Source: Congregibacter litoralis KT71 (lineage in GTDB: Bacteria > Pseudomonadota > Gammaproteobacteria > Pseudomonadales > Halieaceae). From it: a stretch of 64,000 nucleotides of DNA. A program made the translations under genes and the position numbers. The DNA lies in assembly GCF_000153125.2 (NCBI RefSeq), contig NZ_CM002299.1:868809-932808 (forward strand). The letters are read 5' to 3'. The notes under the pieces are model-generated. The model was not told the origin of the DNA. It did not search any database and saw nothing but the letters and a program-made list of their open reading frames with translations. Positions 1-9,526 of the stretch are shown piece by piece; positions within the stretch are counted from its first letter, which is position 1, and each line of letters opens with the position of its first letter.

Positions 1-909
1 CTCACTCTGATGCTGGCAATCGCGAAAGCGGCATTGACCGATGCGCTCGCGAAACTCCCGAAACCCCTGCTCAATGTCTTCCCGATCCATATGCCACAAG
101 CCAAACTCCCGAATTCCGGGAGAATCAATGAGGGCGCCGCCCGGTACGTCAAAGAGACGTGCCGTCGTGGTGGTGTGGCGGCCCTTCTGTTTGTCGGGAG
201 ACAGCTCCGATACCCGCTGCTGCGCGTCGGGGAGCAGGGCGTTGATCAGGGTGGTTTTGCCGACGCCGGACTGCCCCACAAGGATGCTCGTGTGGCCCGC
301 GAGGAGCCTGGTGAGTTCTTCGATGGCACCAAATTTTCCTTGAGCGCGGATGGTCTGATAGCCAAGGGGGCCATAGGGTTCCAGCAGTATTTCCATGGCC
401 TCCGCGAGGGCTGAGTCCTCGAGCATATCCGCCTTGTTGAGCAGAATGACGGCTTCTGCCCCGAGGTTTTCCGTAGCCACCAGGTAGCGATCGATAAGGC
501 CGCCGTGGGGTTCCGGATAGGGCGCGATTACAATAATCACCCGGTCGATGTTCGCTGCGACGCTGCGCAGCTTGCCGAATTTATCCGGTCGGCGAAGCTC
601 CGTACTGCGATCCTCACGCGCGACAATCACACCGGTCTCTTCCCCGGCACAAAAAATCACCTGATCCCCGGCAACAATGGAGCCCAGGTTCATACGCAGA
701 TGGCAGCGGTGTATTTGCTGGTCATCTCCCTCTATGTCCGCCTGGGTGCCATAGCGTGCGATGACGCGGCCGCGCTGCTCGGCGCCCAGCTGTCCTCCCG
801 CCAGCGCTTCGTCGCCGAGGGTCGCCGATCGCTCCGCACGGTCAGCACGCTCCTGCTGCTTGCGCTCTATGCGCCAGTTCTGGCGACGGTTAAGTTTTCG
901 TTTGCTCAC
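1..909 (-). CDS. rsgA: Ribosome small-subunit-dependent GTPase A, 3' end cut by window edge
   Basis: Circularly permuted GTPase that acts late in 30S subunit maturation. Reading leftwards from a GTG at 909, the protein begins VSKRKLNRRQNW, a basic start typical of RsgA. It then has an OB-like region, the P-loop GQSGVGKTTLINAL, the DSPGIREFGLWH switch region, and the beginning of the C-terminal zinc finger (CRFRDCQH) just before the edge. About 303 codons are present and roughly 40 C-terminal residues lie outside the window. The gene is divergent from orn, an arrangement common in gammaproteobacteria. The GTG was chosen because the N-terminus then matches the family and an AGGGG-like ribosome site precedes it. 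Confidence 0.95.
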   Translation of the reverse strand, partial: MSKRKLNRRQNWRIERKQQERADRAERSATLGDEALAGGQLGAEQRGRVIARYGTQADIEGDDQQIHRCHLRMNLGSIVAGDQVIFCAGEETGVIVAREDRSTELRRPDKFGKLRSVAANIDRVIIVIAPYPEPHGGLIDRYLVATENLGAEAVILLNKADMLEDSALAEAMEILLEPYGPLGYQTIRAQGKFGAIEELTRLLAGHTSILVGQSGVGKTTLINALLPDAQQRVSELSPDKQKGRHTTTTARLFDVPGGALIDSPGIREFGLWHMDREDIEQGFREFRERIGQCRFRDCQHQSE

Positions 910-949
910 CCCTGCATTATTGAGCGGCGCCGGGAGACTGTCGAGCGCA

Positions 950-958
950 TGCTAAACT
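950..958 (+). promoter_or_regulatory. Extended -10 promoter candidate for orn
   Basis: TG-C-TAAACT, an extended -10 element, lies about 30 bases before the orn ATG inside the short divergent spacer with rsgA. No convincing -35 is seen. Related TG-n-TA(A/G)A(A/C)T elements precede hflK, the DUF2065 gene and rfbF in this window. Confidence 0.4.
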
Positions 959-986
959 GTCCCGTCCTTTAGCCGTGGAAAAAGCG

Positions 987-1541
987 ATGGTCGACGAACG
1001 CAATTTGATCTGGGTAGACATGGAAATGACGGGGCTTGATCCCGACGGCGACCGTGTCATTGAGATTGCCACCATCGTCACGGACAGCGATTTGCATCCC
1101 CTTGCAGAGGGGCCGGTGATTGCTATCCATCAGTCAGATGCCGTTCTGGAAGCCATGGATGAATGGAACACGAGCCATCACGGTGCCTCGGGGCTTTGCG
1201 ATCGCGTACGTGCCAGCGTCATTGATGAGGCTGAGGCGACTCGTCTGACCATCGCGTTTCTGGAGAACTGGGTGCCTGCGGGGGCCTCTCCCATGTGCGG
1301 CAACAGTATCTGTCAGGACCGGCGTTTCATGGCCCGTCATTTACCGGAACTGGAAAGCTATTTTCACTATCGGAATCTGGATGTCAGCACCCTGAAGATT
1401 CTCGCCCAGCGCTGGCGCCCCGATGTGGCCGCGGGCCTGCAAAAGCGCGCCGTGCACCTGGCCCTGGAAGACATTCGGGACTCCATTGAAGAGCTCCGTC
1501 ACTATCAGCAGCATTTTTTGAACTGCGAATCGAACGGTTAG
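987..1541 (+). CDS. orn: Oligoribonuclease
   Basis: DEDDh 3'-5' exoribonuclease that degrades 2-5 nucleotide RNA fragments and linear di-GMP (pGpG) to mononucleotides. The ExoI motif is [11 protein letters not shown] near residue 10, giving the D and E metal ligands. The downstream motifs include [10 protein letters not shown] near 105 and the [14 protein letters not shown] end motif near 155. From ATG 987 the protein is 184 residues, the usual family length. An in-frame GTG at 975 would add four residues, but the GGAAAA ribosome site favours 987. The gene is divergent from rsgA and convergent with queG. Confidence 0.96.
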   Translation: MVDERNLIWVDMEMTGLDPDGDRVIEIATIVTDSDLHPLAEGPVIAIHQSDAVLEAMDEWNTSHHGASGLCDRVRASVIDEAEATRLTIAFLENWVPAGASPMCGNSICQDRRFMARHLPELESYFHYRNLDVSTLKILAQRWRPDVAAGLQKRAVHLALEDIRDSIEELRHYQQHFLNCESNG

Positions 1542-1587
1542 GAAGGCCGGTTAGGAAGGCCGGTTAGAAAAGCCGCTTAGGAGGGCA
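1536..1587. repeat. 13-bp imperfect tandem repeat at the orn/queG convergent ends
   Basis: Two identical 13-bp units (GGTTAGGAAGGCC) at 1536-1548 and 1549-1561 are followed by two diverged units (GGTTAGAAAAGCC, GCTTAGGAGGGCA). The first unit holds the orn TAG stop. The last unit holds the queG stop on the opposite strand and its final codons. No terminator hairpin is seen here. Confidence 0.8.
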
Positions 1588-2653
1588 AAGCCCCGTGGCG
1601 CGACAGCGCCCAGTGCACATGCTCCCGCACCAGTTCTGAGGGGTGCGATGCCCGGCGTTGCAGCGCTTCCACAAGGGCCGGGCTGCCCGGCGCATTTCCC
1701 AGGGCAATGGCGAGATTGCGCAGCCAGCGTTCATAGCCAATGCGGCGCAGCGCCGAGCCCTCGGTGCGCGCCGCCCAGGTATCCTCGTCCCAACTAAACA
1801 GCGTCATTAGCTCACTGTCGTCCAGTCCATGGCGCGGCTGGAAATCTTTCTCCTGACTGGACCGGGCAAACTTGTTCCAGGGACAGACGAGCTGGCAGTC
1901 GTCGCAACCGAAAATCCGATTGCCCATGAGGGGGCGAAGCTCCGGGTCAATGCTGCCTTTGTGTTCGATGGTGAGATAGGAAATACAGCGGCGCGCATCC
2001 AGCTCGAAGGGGCCTGCGAACGCCTTAGTGGGGCAGATGTCCAGGCAGGCCTGACAGCTCCCACAGTGCTTGCTTTCCTGAGGCGGGTCGACGGGCAGAG
2101 GCAGATCCGTGTAAATCTCGCCCAGAAAGAACCAGGATCCCGCGTCCTGATTGATGAGCATGGTGTTTTTGGCAATCCACCCGAGGCCTGCTCGCTCCGC
2201 CAGGGCGCGTTCCAGCACGGGAGCGCTGTCCACAAAAGCGCGGTAGTGACCTTGGCCCAGGCGTTGTTCAATGCGTTTAGCGAGCTGCGCCAGGCGTTTG
2301 CGCACCAGTTTGTGATAGTCACGGCCAAGGGTGTAGCGCGCAATGTAAGCTTTATGGGGATTCTCCAGAACCGTCATGGGGTCCGCGCCGTCGCCCAGAT
2401 AGTTCATGCGCAGAGTGAGCACCCGACAGGTGCCGGGCACCAGTTCCTCGGGACGGGAGCGCTTGGTGCCGTGGTCACCCATCCACTGCATCTCGCCCTG
2501 ATACCCGGCGGCAAGCCAGCGCTGGAGGTAGGCCTCGTGCTCCCCAAGATCAATATCACTGATCCCGAGCTGTGCGAAACCTAAGTCCCTGGCCCAGGCG
2601 CGGATCTCCTCCACCAGGGCACCGCCATCGCTGGCCAGGACATTTTCCGTCAT
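1577..2653 (-). CDS. queG: Epoxyqueuosine reductase
   Basis: Cobalamin-dependent iron-sulfur enzyme that performs the last step of queuosine synthesis, reducing epoxyqueuosine to queuosine at position 34 of GUN-anticodon tRNAs. The 358-residue protein has the N-terminal QueG domain, with FVDSAPVLERALAERAG around residue 140 including the likely catalytic Asp. Two [4Fe-4S] motifs follow: CGSCQACLDICP near 200 and GCDDCQLVCPWN near 245, with the family CISYLTIEHKG between them. The C-terminus (RNLAIALGNAPG, VREHVHWAL) resembles a HEAT repeat, as in the full-length family. It is divergent from nnrD. Confidence 0.96.
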   Translation of the reverse strand: MTENVLASDGGALVEEIRAWARDLGFAQLGISDIDLGEHEAYLQRWLAAGYQGEMQWMGDHGTKRSRPEELVPGTCRVLTLRMNYLGDGADPMTVLENPHKAYIARYTLGRDYHKLVRKRLAQLAKRIEQRLGQGHYRAFVDSAPVLERALAERAGLGWIAKNTMLINQDAGSWFFLGEIYTDLPLPVDPPQESKHCGSCQACLDICPTKAFAGPFELDARRCISYLTIEHKGSIDPELRPLMGNRIFGCDDCQLVCPWNKFARSSQEKDFQPRHGLDDSELMTLFSWDEDTWAARTEGSALRRIGYERWLRNLAIALGNAPGSPALVEALQRRASHPSELVREHVHWALSRHGALPS

Positions 2654-2683
2654 GAGTGTGCAGCCCTTTTCCCAAGCCCGCCG

Positions 2684-2689
2684 TATAAT
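2684..2689 (+). promoter_or_regulatory. -10 element candidate upstream of nnrD
   Basis: A consensus TATAAT hexamer lies in the 89-base spacer between the divergent queG and nnrD starts, 53 bases before the nnrD ATG. The expected -35 position shows no good match, so this is a candidate only. Confidence 0.35.
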
Positions 2690-2742
2690 CGTTTTATGCG
2701 TAAAGATGTCATAGGGATGATTGTGCCAGAGGCCCGGTCTTC

Positions 2743-4260
2743 ATGAGTATGAAAGTGCCGCGCTTGCTCTACACGGCGGCGCAGAGTCGTGCCGTCGATC
2801 GCGAGGCCATCGAGGTCCACGGCCTCCCCGGGCCCCTGCTCATGGCCAGGGCTGCTCGCGCGGCCTTCGACTTTCTTCTTGCCCGTCGGCCTGACATTGC
2901 GGCAGCCCCGCAGCCCTTTCAGATACTTTGTGGCCCCGGAAATAACGGCGGAGACGGGCTGTTGCTGGCAATGCTTGCCACGGCCAGGGGAATCCCTACA
3001 CAGGTGCTCCTCATTGACGGAAAACCTCGAAGCGCTGATGCAGCGGCGGCTGCGGCACGCGCGGCGTCAGCGGGTGTTCCTATAGCTGATTACGTGCCGG
3101 GCCGCTTAGGCGCTACCTTGGGCGATGGCGGGGTGATCGTCGATGCCATGCTGGGGACAGGAATCAGTGGTGAGCTGCGTCCTCCCTATCGCGCAGCCAT
3201 TGACGAGATTAACTCGGCATCCCTGCCGGTGCTGGCCCTGGATGTCCCTTCGGGGATCGACAGCGATACCGGCGCGGTTTGTGGCGCAGCCGTGAACGCC
3301 ACCTGGACGATGAGTTTTATCACGCCGAAGCGAGGGCTCCATACCGGGGCCGGTGCAGCACACGCGGGGGATTGTGTCTGTGATGACCTGGAGGTGCCCG
3401 AAGCAGCCTATGAGGTAGCGGGCCCGGCTTTTGAAGCGCTGAATCTGGAACAGGAACGGCAAAACCTTCCACCCCTGAGAACCACAGCGCACAAAGGCCA
3501 TTTCGGGCGCTGTCTGATCATCGGCGGTGATCACGGGATGGGCGGCGCCATTATTCTCGCGGCCGAGGCGGCGCTGCGTAGCGGTGCCGGGCTTGTTCGG
3601 GTGGCGACCCGGGAGGCGCATATTGCCGGGCTGCTGGCGGGACGACCGGAGACTATGGTGACCGCGGTGGATCATAGAAATGCTTTGATCCCCCTGTTGG
3701 AATGGGCCGATGCTGTGGTCATCGGTCCCGGGCTTGGCCAGGAGGTCTGGGGCGAGCAGATGCTCCACGCGGCCCTGGGCTGCAATAAACCGCTGCTCCT
3801 TGATGCCGATGCGCTCAATCTCCTGGGCAAACAGGGCCCGCGCAGTCTTCCTCCCGGATCGGTGATTACGCCGCATCCGGGAGAAGCCGCAAGACTGCTG
3901 GCGTCCCGGGGGACTGTAGATACATCTGCCGTGCAACATGATCGCTTTGCTGCCGCCTCGCAGCTGCTGGAATTGTGGGGTGCTACGGTGGTGCTCAAGG
4001 GTAATGGCAGTCTGGTGCTCGGGACCGGGCTCAGGGGGCTGTGTCTGGATGGCAATCCGGGTATGGCGTCCGGGGGTATGGGTGATGTCTTGAGCGGTAT
4101 CGTTGGCGCATTCCTGGCTCAGGGACTGCCTGGGTCGCAGGCCGCGGCGCTGGGGGTGGTGCTCCATGCCCGGGCTGGCGATGCAGCGGTCAAAGAGGCT
4201 TCGCCGCGCTCGCTCCTCGCCCGGGATCTTATGCCGCTGCTTGGAACACTGCTTCCGTGA
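2743..4260 (+). CDS. nnrD: Bifunctional NAD(P)H-hydrate epimerase / ADP-dependent NAD(P)H-hydrate dehydratase
   Basis: Repairs hydrated NAD(P)H. The N-terminal YjeF_N domain (about 1-220) epimerizes R- and S-NAD(P)HX; the C-terminal ribokinase-like domain (about 230-500) dehydrates S-NAD(P)HX using ADP. Visible motifs are CGPGNNGGDGLLLA near 68, VDAMLGTGISGE near 132, ALDVPSGIDSDTG near 165, VIGPGLGQ near 328, LDADALNLL near 350, and the anion-hole region GNPGMASGGMGDVLSGIVGA near 430. The length of 505 residues suits the fused form. Its stop overlaps the tsaE GTG start by four bases, which implies coupling. A second ATG at 2749 is also possible. Confidence 0.96.
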   Translation: MSMKVPRLLYTAAQSRAVDREAIEVHGLPGPLLMARAARAAFDFLLARRPDIAAAPQPFQILCGPGNNGGDGLLLAMLATARGIPTQVLLIDGKPRSADAAAAAARAASAGVPIADYVPGRLGATLGDGGVIVDAMLGTGISGELRPPYRAAIDEINSASLPVLALDVPSGIDSDTGAVCGAAVNATWTMSFITPKRGLHTGAGAAHAGDCVCDDLEVPEAAYEVAGPAFEALNLEQERQNLPPLRTTAHKGHFGRCLIIGGDHGMGGAIILAAEAALRSGAGLVRVATREAHIAGLLAGRPETMVTAVDHRNALIPLLEWADAVVIGPGLGQEVWGEQMLHAALGCNKPLLLDADALNLLGKQGPRSLPPGSVITPHPGEAARLLASRGTVDTSAVQHDRFAAASQLLELWGATVVLKGNGSLVLGTGLRGLCLDGNPGMASGGMGDVLSGIVGAFLAQGLPGSQAAALGVVLHARAGDAAVKEASPRSLLARDLMPLLGTLLP

Positions 4261-4754
4261 GCGCTGACGGCCACGGAGAGCTGCGGGTCGCCTTGAGCAC
4301 CGAAGAGGCGGTCGTGGCTTTTGGCGCGGATCTGGCGCGGGTGATGTCGCCGGGTACCACGCTCTACCTCCACGGAGAATTGGGCGCCGGCAAGACAACC
4401 CTGACCCGGGGGATTGCCCGGGGTCTGGGCCATCGTGGGGCGGTGAAAAGCCCCACCTATACCCTCGTGGAGCCCTATCTTGATTTGCCGACGCCCCTTT
4501 ATCACTTTGACCTGTATCGCCTGGGAGATCCCGAGGAGCTGGAGTATCTGGGTATTCGAGACTATTTCGACGGCGGGGCGGTGGTGGTCGTCGAGTGGCC
4601 CGAGCGTGGCGGTGAATTTTTGCCGCAGCCCGACATGGAGATTAGACTGATGGTCGACGGGGCCGGGCGTGACTTGCAGCTGGTGGCGCACAGCGACACG
4701 GGCGAGGCATGCCTCGCAGGACTGCGCGCTGTACTCCGCGAGGGTGCAACGTAG
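4257..4754 (+). CDS. tsaE: tRNA threonylcarbamoyladenosine biosynthesis ATPase TsaE
   Basis: ATPase that works with TsaB, TsaC and TsaD to make the essential t6A37 modification on ANN-decoding tRNAs. The 165-residue protein has the Walker A GELGAGKTTLTRG near residue 42, the family motif KSPTYTLVEPY near 63, YHFDLYRLGDPEELEYLG near 80, and the VVVVEWPERG motif near 108. It starts at GTG 4257, overlapping the nnrD stop, the same nnrD-tsaE-amidase-mutL order as in Escherichia and Pseudomonas. Confidence 0.95.
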   Translation: MSADGHGELRVALSTEEAVVAFGADLARVMSPGTTLYLHGELGAGKTTLTRGIARGLGHRGAVKSPTYTLVEPYLDLPTPLYHFDLYRLGDPEELEYLGIRDYFDGGAVVVVEWPERGGEFLPQPDMEIRLMVDGAGRDLQLVAHSDTGEACLAGLRAVLREGAT

Positions 4755-4814
4755 ACGTGACACCCGAGGTTTGAAGGCAACAGGGAGAGAGTCGCGATCG
4801 ATGGACAGGGGACA

Positions 4815-6137
4815 GTGAGGTTCTGCCGGCAGGCGCTGCGTATCGCTGCGGTGTTGCTGTGCCTGATCCCGTCGCTTCTTCACGCGAAAAACGTCGAGGT
4901 GAAGGATCTGCGTTTGTGGCGGGCGCCGGACCATACACGCCTGGTGCTGGATCTGTCGGGGCCTGCGGAGCATCGGCTTCTGGAACTGCAAAACCCCAGA
5001 CGCCTGGTCGTGGATGTGAGCGATGCAAAGCTCCTCGCCAGGATCGGCGCCCTCAAGCTTGATAACACCCCCATTTCCAAGATCCGCAGTGGCGTGCGCG
5101 AGGGTGATGACCTGCGCCTGGTGCTGGACCTGTCGGAAGCGGTGCGACCGCGAAGTTTTGCACTCAAGGCCTCGGAGCGCGCCGATGATCGTCTGGTGAT
5201 TGATCTCTACGACCTGGATACGGAGCTTGCTGCCCCGGCGGTAAAAAAGAGTGCCCATAGCAGCGGTCGTCGCGACATTGTGATTGCCATTGATGCGGGG
5301 CATGGCGGCGAGGACCCCGGCGCCTCGGGACCTGGTCGCCTGCGGGAGAAGCAGGTGGTGCTGGAGATCGCGAAGGAGCTTCACGAGCTGTTTAAAGCAG
5401 ATCAGGGATTTGCACCGACGCTCATACGCAGCGGCGATTACTACGTGAGTCTTCAAGGCCGCCGGGATCTGGCCCGCAAGCGTCAGGCCGATATGTTTGT
5501 ATCCGTGCATGCCGATGCGTTCAGGGATAAACGTGCCCGGGGAGCATCGGTTTACGCGCTCTCCACGAGGGGCGCCACCAGCACCACCGCCAGTTATCTG
5601 GCTCAGCGGGAAAACGCCGCGGATCTCCTGGGGGGTGTGAGCCTGGGCGATAAGGAAGACGCCCTGGCGATGACCCTGGCGGATCTCTCCATGACCGCAA
5701 CTCTGGACAGCAGTTTGAATGTCGGCGCCAGCGTACTGGGCGAGATGGGTCGGTTCGCAAGGCTGCACAAAAAACAGGTCGAACAGGCCGGGTTTGTCGT
5801 GCTCAAATCGCCGGATGTGCCGTCTATTCTGGTGGAGACAGGTTTTATCTCGAACCCTGAAGAGGCAAAAAAACTTGCCTCTCCGAGTTATCGCAAGCGC
5901 ATGGCCAAAGCCATTCATCGCGGCATCGTGCAGTGGTTCCGTGCGCATCCGCCGCCGGGGTCGCTCCTGGCAACCCTGAGAGAGGCCGGGGAGCGCGAAT
6001 ACGTTATCGTGGGTGGTGATACGCTGTCGGGCATCGCGCAGCGCTTCAACGTCAACGTCAACCTGCTGAGCCAGTACAACAATTTGCGCAACAGCAAGAT
6101 TCTCGTGGGTCAAACCCTGCGTATCCCCGCCAGTTAA
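4815..6137 (+). CDS. amiC: N-acetylmuramoyl-L-alanine amidase with AMIN and LysM domains
   Basis: Periplasmic zinc amidase that cleaves the amide bond between MurNAc and the stem peptide to split septal peptidoglycan. A GTG start gives a clear signal peptide ([20 protein letters not shown], cut after LLHA). An AMIN domain follows to about residue 140, then the Amidase_3 domain with [14 protein letters not shown] near 160, [19 protein letters not shown] near 232 and [11 protein letters not shown] near 340 (zinc and catalytic residues). A single C-terminal LysM ([18 protein letters not shown]) follows. A LysM tail resembles the AmiB arrangement, so amiB is an equally fair name. It lies directly upstream of mutL with a 17-base gap. 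Confidence 0.93.
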   Translation: MRFCRQALRIAAVLLCLIPSLLHAKNVEVKDLRLWRAPDHTRLVLDLSGPAEHRLLELQNPRRLVVDVSDAKLLARIGALKLDNTPISKIRSGVREGDDLRLVLDLSEAVRPRSFALKASERADDRLVIDLYDLDTELAAPAVKKSAHSSGRRDIVIAIDAGHGGEDPGASGPGRLREKQVVLEIAKELHELFKADQGFAPTLIRSGDYYVSLQGRRDLARKRQADMFVSVHADAFRDKRARGASVYALSTRGATSTTASYLAQRENAADLLGGVSLGDKEDALAMTLADLSMTATLDSSLNVGASVLGEMGRFARLHKKQVEQAGFVVLKSPDVPSILVETGFISNPEEAKKLASPSYRKRMAKAIHRGIVQWFRAHPPPGSLLATLREAGEREYVIVGGDTLSGIAQRFNVNVNLLSQYNNLRNSKILVGQTLRIPAS

Positions 6138-6154
6138 ACCATTGGATACCGCCC

Positions 6155-8044
6155 ATGCCACTGATTAAGCGCCTACCGCCGCGCCTTGCCAACCAGATCG
6201 CAGCCGGTGAGGTGGTCGAACGTCCTGCGTCCGTGGTCAAGGAGCTCCTGGAAAACAGTCTCGATGCCGGCGCGCGGCGCGTTGATCTGGACATCGAGGC
6301 CGCGGGCACCAAGCTGATTCGCATTCGGGATGACGGCTCGGGCATCGCGTCCGATGATCTGCCCCTGGCTCTGGATCGCCATGCCACGAGTAAAATCGAG
6401 TCCCTGGACGACCTCGAGCAGGTGGGGAGTTTCGGATTCCGGGGCGAGGCCCTGGCGAGTATCGGTTCCGTGTCTCATCTGGTGGTGACCAGTAACACCG
6501 CGGAGGCGGGAAGTGACGGACAGGCCGCCAGCTGTTCAGGCAGGGACATGGAGGTCACGCTGAAACCGGCGGCGCACCCCCGGGGCACGACGGTAGAGGT
6601 GCGGGATCTGTTTTTCAATACGCCCGCGCGGCGGAAGTTTCTTCGCACGGAGCGCACGGAGTTCAATCATCTCGATGATGTGGTGAAGCGCATCGCGCTG
6701 TCGCGCTTTGATGTGAGCTTTGCCCTGCGTCACAACGGTCGTCAGCTGCGGGATCTTCGCCGCTGCGACAACGAGGCGGACCAGCTGCGTCGGGTAGCGA
6801 GCCTTTGTGGACCGGCCTTCGTGGAGAATGCCGTGGCCATCGATCGCAATGCGGGGGATTTGCGCCTCCACGGTTGGGTGGCGCAGCCGAGCTTCTCCCG
6901 CAGCCAGGCGGACCTTCAGCATTTTTACGTGAACGGTCGCTATATTCGCGACAAGCTCGTGGTTCACGCGGTGCGCCAGGCGTTCAGTGACGTGCTCTAT
7001 CAGGGACGGCATCCCGCGTTCGTCCTGTACCTTGAGCTGGATCCCGCGGAGGTTGACGTTAACGTTCATCCCACTAAGCATGAGGTGCGTTTCAGGGATG
7101 GGCGCAGCGTTCACAGTTTTATCTACAGCACCCTGCACAAAGCCCTGGCGGACATTCGCCCCAGCGACAGCGCTGTTCCCACGCAGGCAAGCATGTCCCC
7201 CGTTTCCGCCTCCACGGGCCGCCTCGATCTGCTGACGGGCGAGTTGGTGCGGCAGCAGGAAATGGGCCTCCGGGAGCAGGGAGCCGGGAGGCTGACCGCT
7301 GCGAACCCCGGGGTCTTTGCCGATCGTGGAGACCGCGGCGATTTTCAGGGGGGGCGTGGAGCACCGGCGGGCTTCGATGATGCAACGGCGGCGAGCTATC
7401 GTCAGCTCTACGCTTCGCCGGACAAGCCGGGCTCTGTGGAAGAGGGCGATGGCGCCGATATTCCGCCCCTGGGATACGCCCTCGCCCAGCTTCACGGCAT
7501 CTACATCCTGGCCCAGAATCGCGAAGGCATGGTGCTGGTGGACACCCATGCGGCCCACGAGCGTATTACCTATGAGCGCCTGAAACAGGCCAGGGATGAG
7601 CAGGGAATACGCAGTCAGCCCCTGCTTGTCCCCCAGAGTGTGTCCGTCAGCAGTCGCGAGGCCATTCTTGTGGAGGAACACGCCGCGCTGTTTGAAAGTC
7701 TGGGATTGAGGGTAGATGTAGCCGGCGAAGAAAGCCTCTTGATTCGTGAAATCCCCGTGTCTCTCCAGGGCGCGGATGTGGAGCAGCTGCTGCGTGATGT
7801 GCTTGCCGATCTCCTCGAGTACGGCAGCTCCGAGCGTATTGCCCGCCACGAGGACGAGCTCCTATCCACCATGGCCTGCCACGGCTCCGTACGTGCAAAT
7901 CGTCGCCTCACGGTGCCTGAGATGAATGCCCTGCTTCGTGACATGGAAGTTACCGAGCGCTCGGGGCAGTGTAATCATGGCCGTCCGACCTGGACGGCGC
8001 TCAGTGTTCAGGACCTGGATCGTCTGTTTCTGCGCGGGCGCTAG
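6155..8044 (+). CDS. mutL: DNA mismatch repair protein MutL, endonuclease-type C-terminus
   Basis: GHKL ATPase that links MutS mismatch recognition to downstream repair. N-terminal ATPase motifs are [20 protein letters not shown] with the catalytic Glu near residue 30, [18 protein letters not shown] and [18 protein letters not shown] variable linker spans about 340-430. The C-terminal dimerization domain carries [12 protein letters not shown] near 463, matching the DQHA-x2-E-x4-E metal-binding endonuclease signature with Thr at the second position, plus [11 protein letters not shown] and CNHGRP near the end. This suggests an endonuclease-competent MutL like the Pseudomonas protein rather than the Escherichia type; activity is inferred. 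The stop is one base before the miaA start. Confidence 0.97.
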   Translation: MPLIKRLPPRLANQIAAGEVVERPASVVKELLENSLDAGARRVDLDIEAAGTKLIRIRDDGSGIASDDLPLALDRHATSKIESLDDLEQVGSFGFRGEALASIGSVSHLVVTSNTAEAGSDGQAASCSGRDMEVTLKPAAHPRGTTVEVRDLFFNTPARRKFLRTERTEFNHLDDVVKRIALSRFDVSFALRHNGRQLRDLRRCDNEADQLRRVASLCGPAFVENAVAIDRNAGDLRLHGWVAQPSFSRSQADLQHFYVNGRYIRDKLVVHAVRQAFSDVLYQGRHPAFVLYLELDPAEVDVNVHPTKHEVRFRDGRSVHSFIYSTLHKALADIRPSDSAVPTQASMSPVSASTGRLDLLTGELVRQQEMGLREQGAGRLTAANPGVFADRGDRGDFQGGRGAPAGFDDATAASYRQLYASPDKPGSVEEGDGADIPPLGYALAQLHGIYILAQNREGMVLVDTHAAHERITYERLKQARDEQGIRSQPLLVPQSVSVSSREAILVEEHAALFESLGLRVDVAGEESLLIREIPVSLQGADVEQLLRDVLADLLEYGSSERIARHEDELLSTMACHGSVRANRRLTVPEMNALLRDMEVTERSGQCNHGRPTWTALSVQDLDRLFLRGR

Positions 8045-8045
8045 G

Positions 8046-9011
8046 GTGAGCACTCCGCTCCTGTGCATCATGGGGCCTACGGCCTCAGGAAAAACCGACC
8101 TCGCCATCGGTCTTGCGGAGGCGCTTCAGGGTGAGTTGATCAGCGTGGATTCCGCCCTGGTGTATCGCGGCCTCGATATTGGCAGCGCCAAGCCCCGTTA
8201 TCCTCACCATCTCATCGATATTTGTGATGCCCGGGACGCCTATTCCGCAGCACGCTTTGCCGAGGATGCCCGAGGGGCTATTGAAGAGATCAGAAGCCGG
8301 GGTCGTCGCCCCATCCTCGTGGGCGGCACCATGCTGTACTACAGCGCCCTGCTGCAGGGCTTCGCCGCGATGCCCCCGGCGGATCCTGATGTCCGCGCTG
8401 AAATCGCGGCGACGGCAGCAAAGGAGGGTTGGCCGGCGGTGCACCGGGAACTGGCGCGGGTGGATGCCGAGGCCGCGGCGCGGATTCACCCGAATCACTC
8501 TCAGCGCCTGTCCCGCGCTCTGGAGGTGTATCGTCTCAGCGGAAAAACCATGACGGAGCTTCACCGTCAGACACGGGATTCATCTTCTGAGCAGGTGCTG
8601 GCGGTGGCGATTGCGCCGGCAGAGCGACGGGTACTGCATGAGCGCATAGCCACGCGTTTCGCGCAGATGATGGCGGCGGGCTTTCTTGAGGAGGTGCGCG
8701 GACTCCGGGAGCGTGGAGACCTGCATCGGGACCTGCCGGCGATCCGCGCTGTGGGGTATCGGCAACTCTGGGCGCATCTCGAGGGGGAATGCTCCGTGGA
8801 AGAGGCTCAGGAGCTTGGAGTGGTAGCCACGCGCCAGCTGGCAAAGCGACAGTTCACCTGGTTGCGCAAATGGCCTGATCTTCAATGGATCCATACGGAC
8901 GATGCGGGTGCTGTTGTGGATAGCGATTTGGCCTTAAATGACCCGGATCTTGTGAAAATCACCGATCCCTTAAATCTGCTCTTGAACTACCTAACGTACA
9001 ACCCCATGTAG
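8046..9011 (+). CDS. miaA: tRNA dimethylallyltransferase
   Basis: Adds a dimethylallyl group from DMAPP to the N6 of A37 in tRNAs reading UNN codons, the first step of ms2i6A. The P-loop [14 protein letters not shown] is at residues 9-22, followed by [18 protein letters not shown] and [18 protein letters not shown]. Later motifs are [16 protein letters not shown] and the C-terminal [11 protein letters not shown] and [17 protein letters not shown] 8046 gives 321 residues, the normal length; the frame is open upstream but the domain begins here. It is tightly packed after mutL and upstream of hfq. Confidence 0.96.
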   Translation: MSTPLLCIMGPTASGKTDLAIGLAEALQGELISVDSALVYRGLDIGSAKPRYPHHLIDICDARDAYSAARFAEDARGAIEEIRSRGRRPILVGGTMLYYSALLQGFAAMPPADPDVRAEIAATAAKEGWPAVHRELARVDAEAAARIHPNHSQRLSRALEVYRLSGKTMTELHRQTRDSSSEQVLAVAIAPAERRVLHERIATRFAQMMAAGFLEEVRGLRERGDLHRDLPAIRAVGYRQLWAHLEGECSVEEAQELGVVATRQLAKRQFTWLRKWPDLQWIHTDDAGAVVDSDLALNDPDLVKITDPLNLLLNYLTYNPM

Positions 9012-9155
9012 TAAACTGTACGGGCAACTGCCCCGGTGCCGGTTGTTTTCTGAGCGCGAGCAGTGCATTTGGTTTTTTTTGGCTCGATTTGAGCCCCACT
9101 TAACGCCCCACAGCGAGTCTTCTCAGGACCCTCGTGGCGGAAGGAGAAAAGCATT

Positions 9156-9404
9156 ATGTCCAAAGGGCATACCCTACAAGACCCTTACCTGAATCTTTTA
9201 CGTAAAGAGCGGGTTCCCGTATCCATCTACCTGGTCAACGGTATCAAGTTGCAAGGTCAGATAGAGTCTTTTGATCAGTTTGTTGTATTGCTCAAAAACA
9301 CCGTCAGTCAGATGGTGTACAAGCATGCGATTTCAACGGTGGTACCCGGGCGCGTGGTTCGCATGCCTATGCAAAACCCACCCGAGGATGACGGTGAGAG
9401 TTAA
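9156..9404 (+). CDS. hfq: RNA chaperone Hfq
   Basis: Hexameric Sm-like protein that pairs small RNAs with target mRNAs. The 82-residue protein shows the Sm1 region ([18 protein letters not shown], then [19 protein letters not shown]) and the Sm2 motif [12 protein letters not shown], including the conserved YKHA. The acidic tail is short (NPPEDDGES). A strong AAGGAGAAAA site precedes the ATG. The 144-base spacer after miaA shows no clear promoter; in other gammaproteobacteria hfq is also transcribed from within miaA. Confidence 0.98.
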   Translation: MSKGHTLQDPYLNLLRKERVPVSIYLVNGIKLQGQIESFDQFVVLLKNTVSQMVYKHAISTVVPGRVVRMPMQNPPEDDGES

Positions 9405-9526
9405 ACCCTCGCTACACCGCAACACTCCATTTCGACGTTCCGTTGTTAAGAAGACTCTAGGCGAAGACCTTGCCAGGAGTCCTGGCGCTACGGGCGACGG
9501 GATAACGAAAACATATTGGAACCGCC

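Noticed and set aside
3106..4398. A 430-codon minus-strand frame antisense to nnrD
   Set aside because: Shadow frame of a clear bifunctional NAD(P)HX repair gene; composition is Arg/Pro/Gln-rich without domains.
4119..6161. A 680-codon open frame on the minus strand across tsaE and the amidase gene
   Set aside because: It is antisense to two well-recognised genes, has no family-like sequence, and is explained by high G+C keeping the opposite frame open.
8982..9017. TTGAAC / TAAACT as an hfq promoter
   Set aside because: The 24-base spacing is too long for a sigma-70 promoter.
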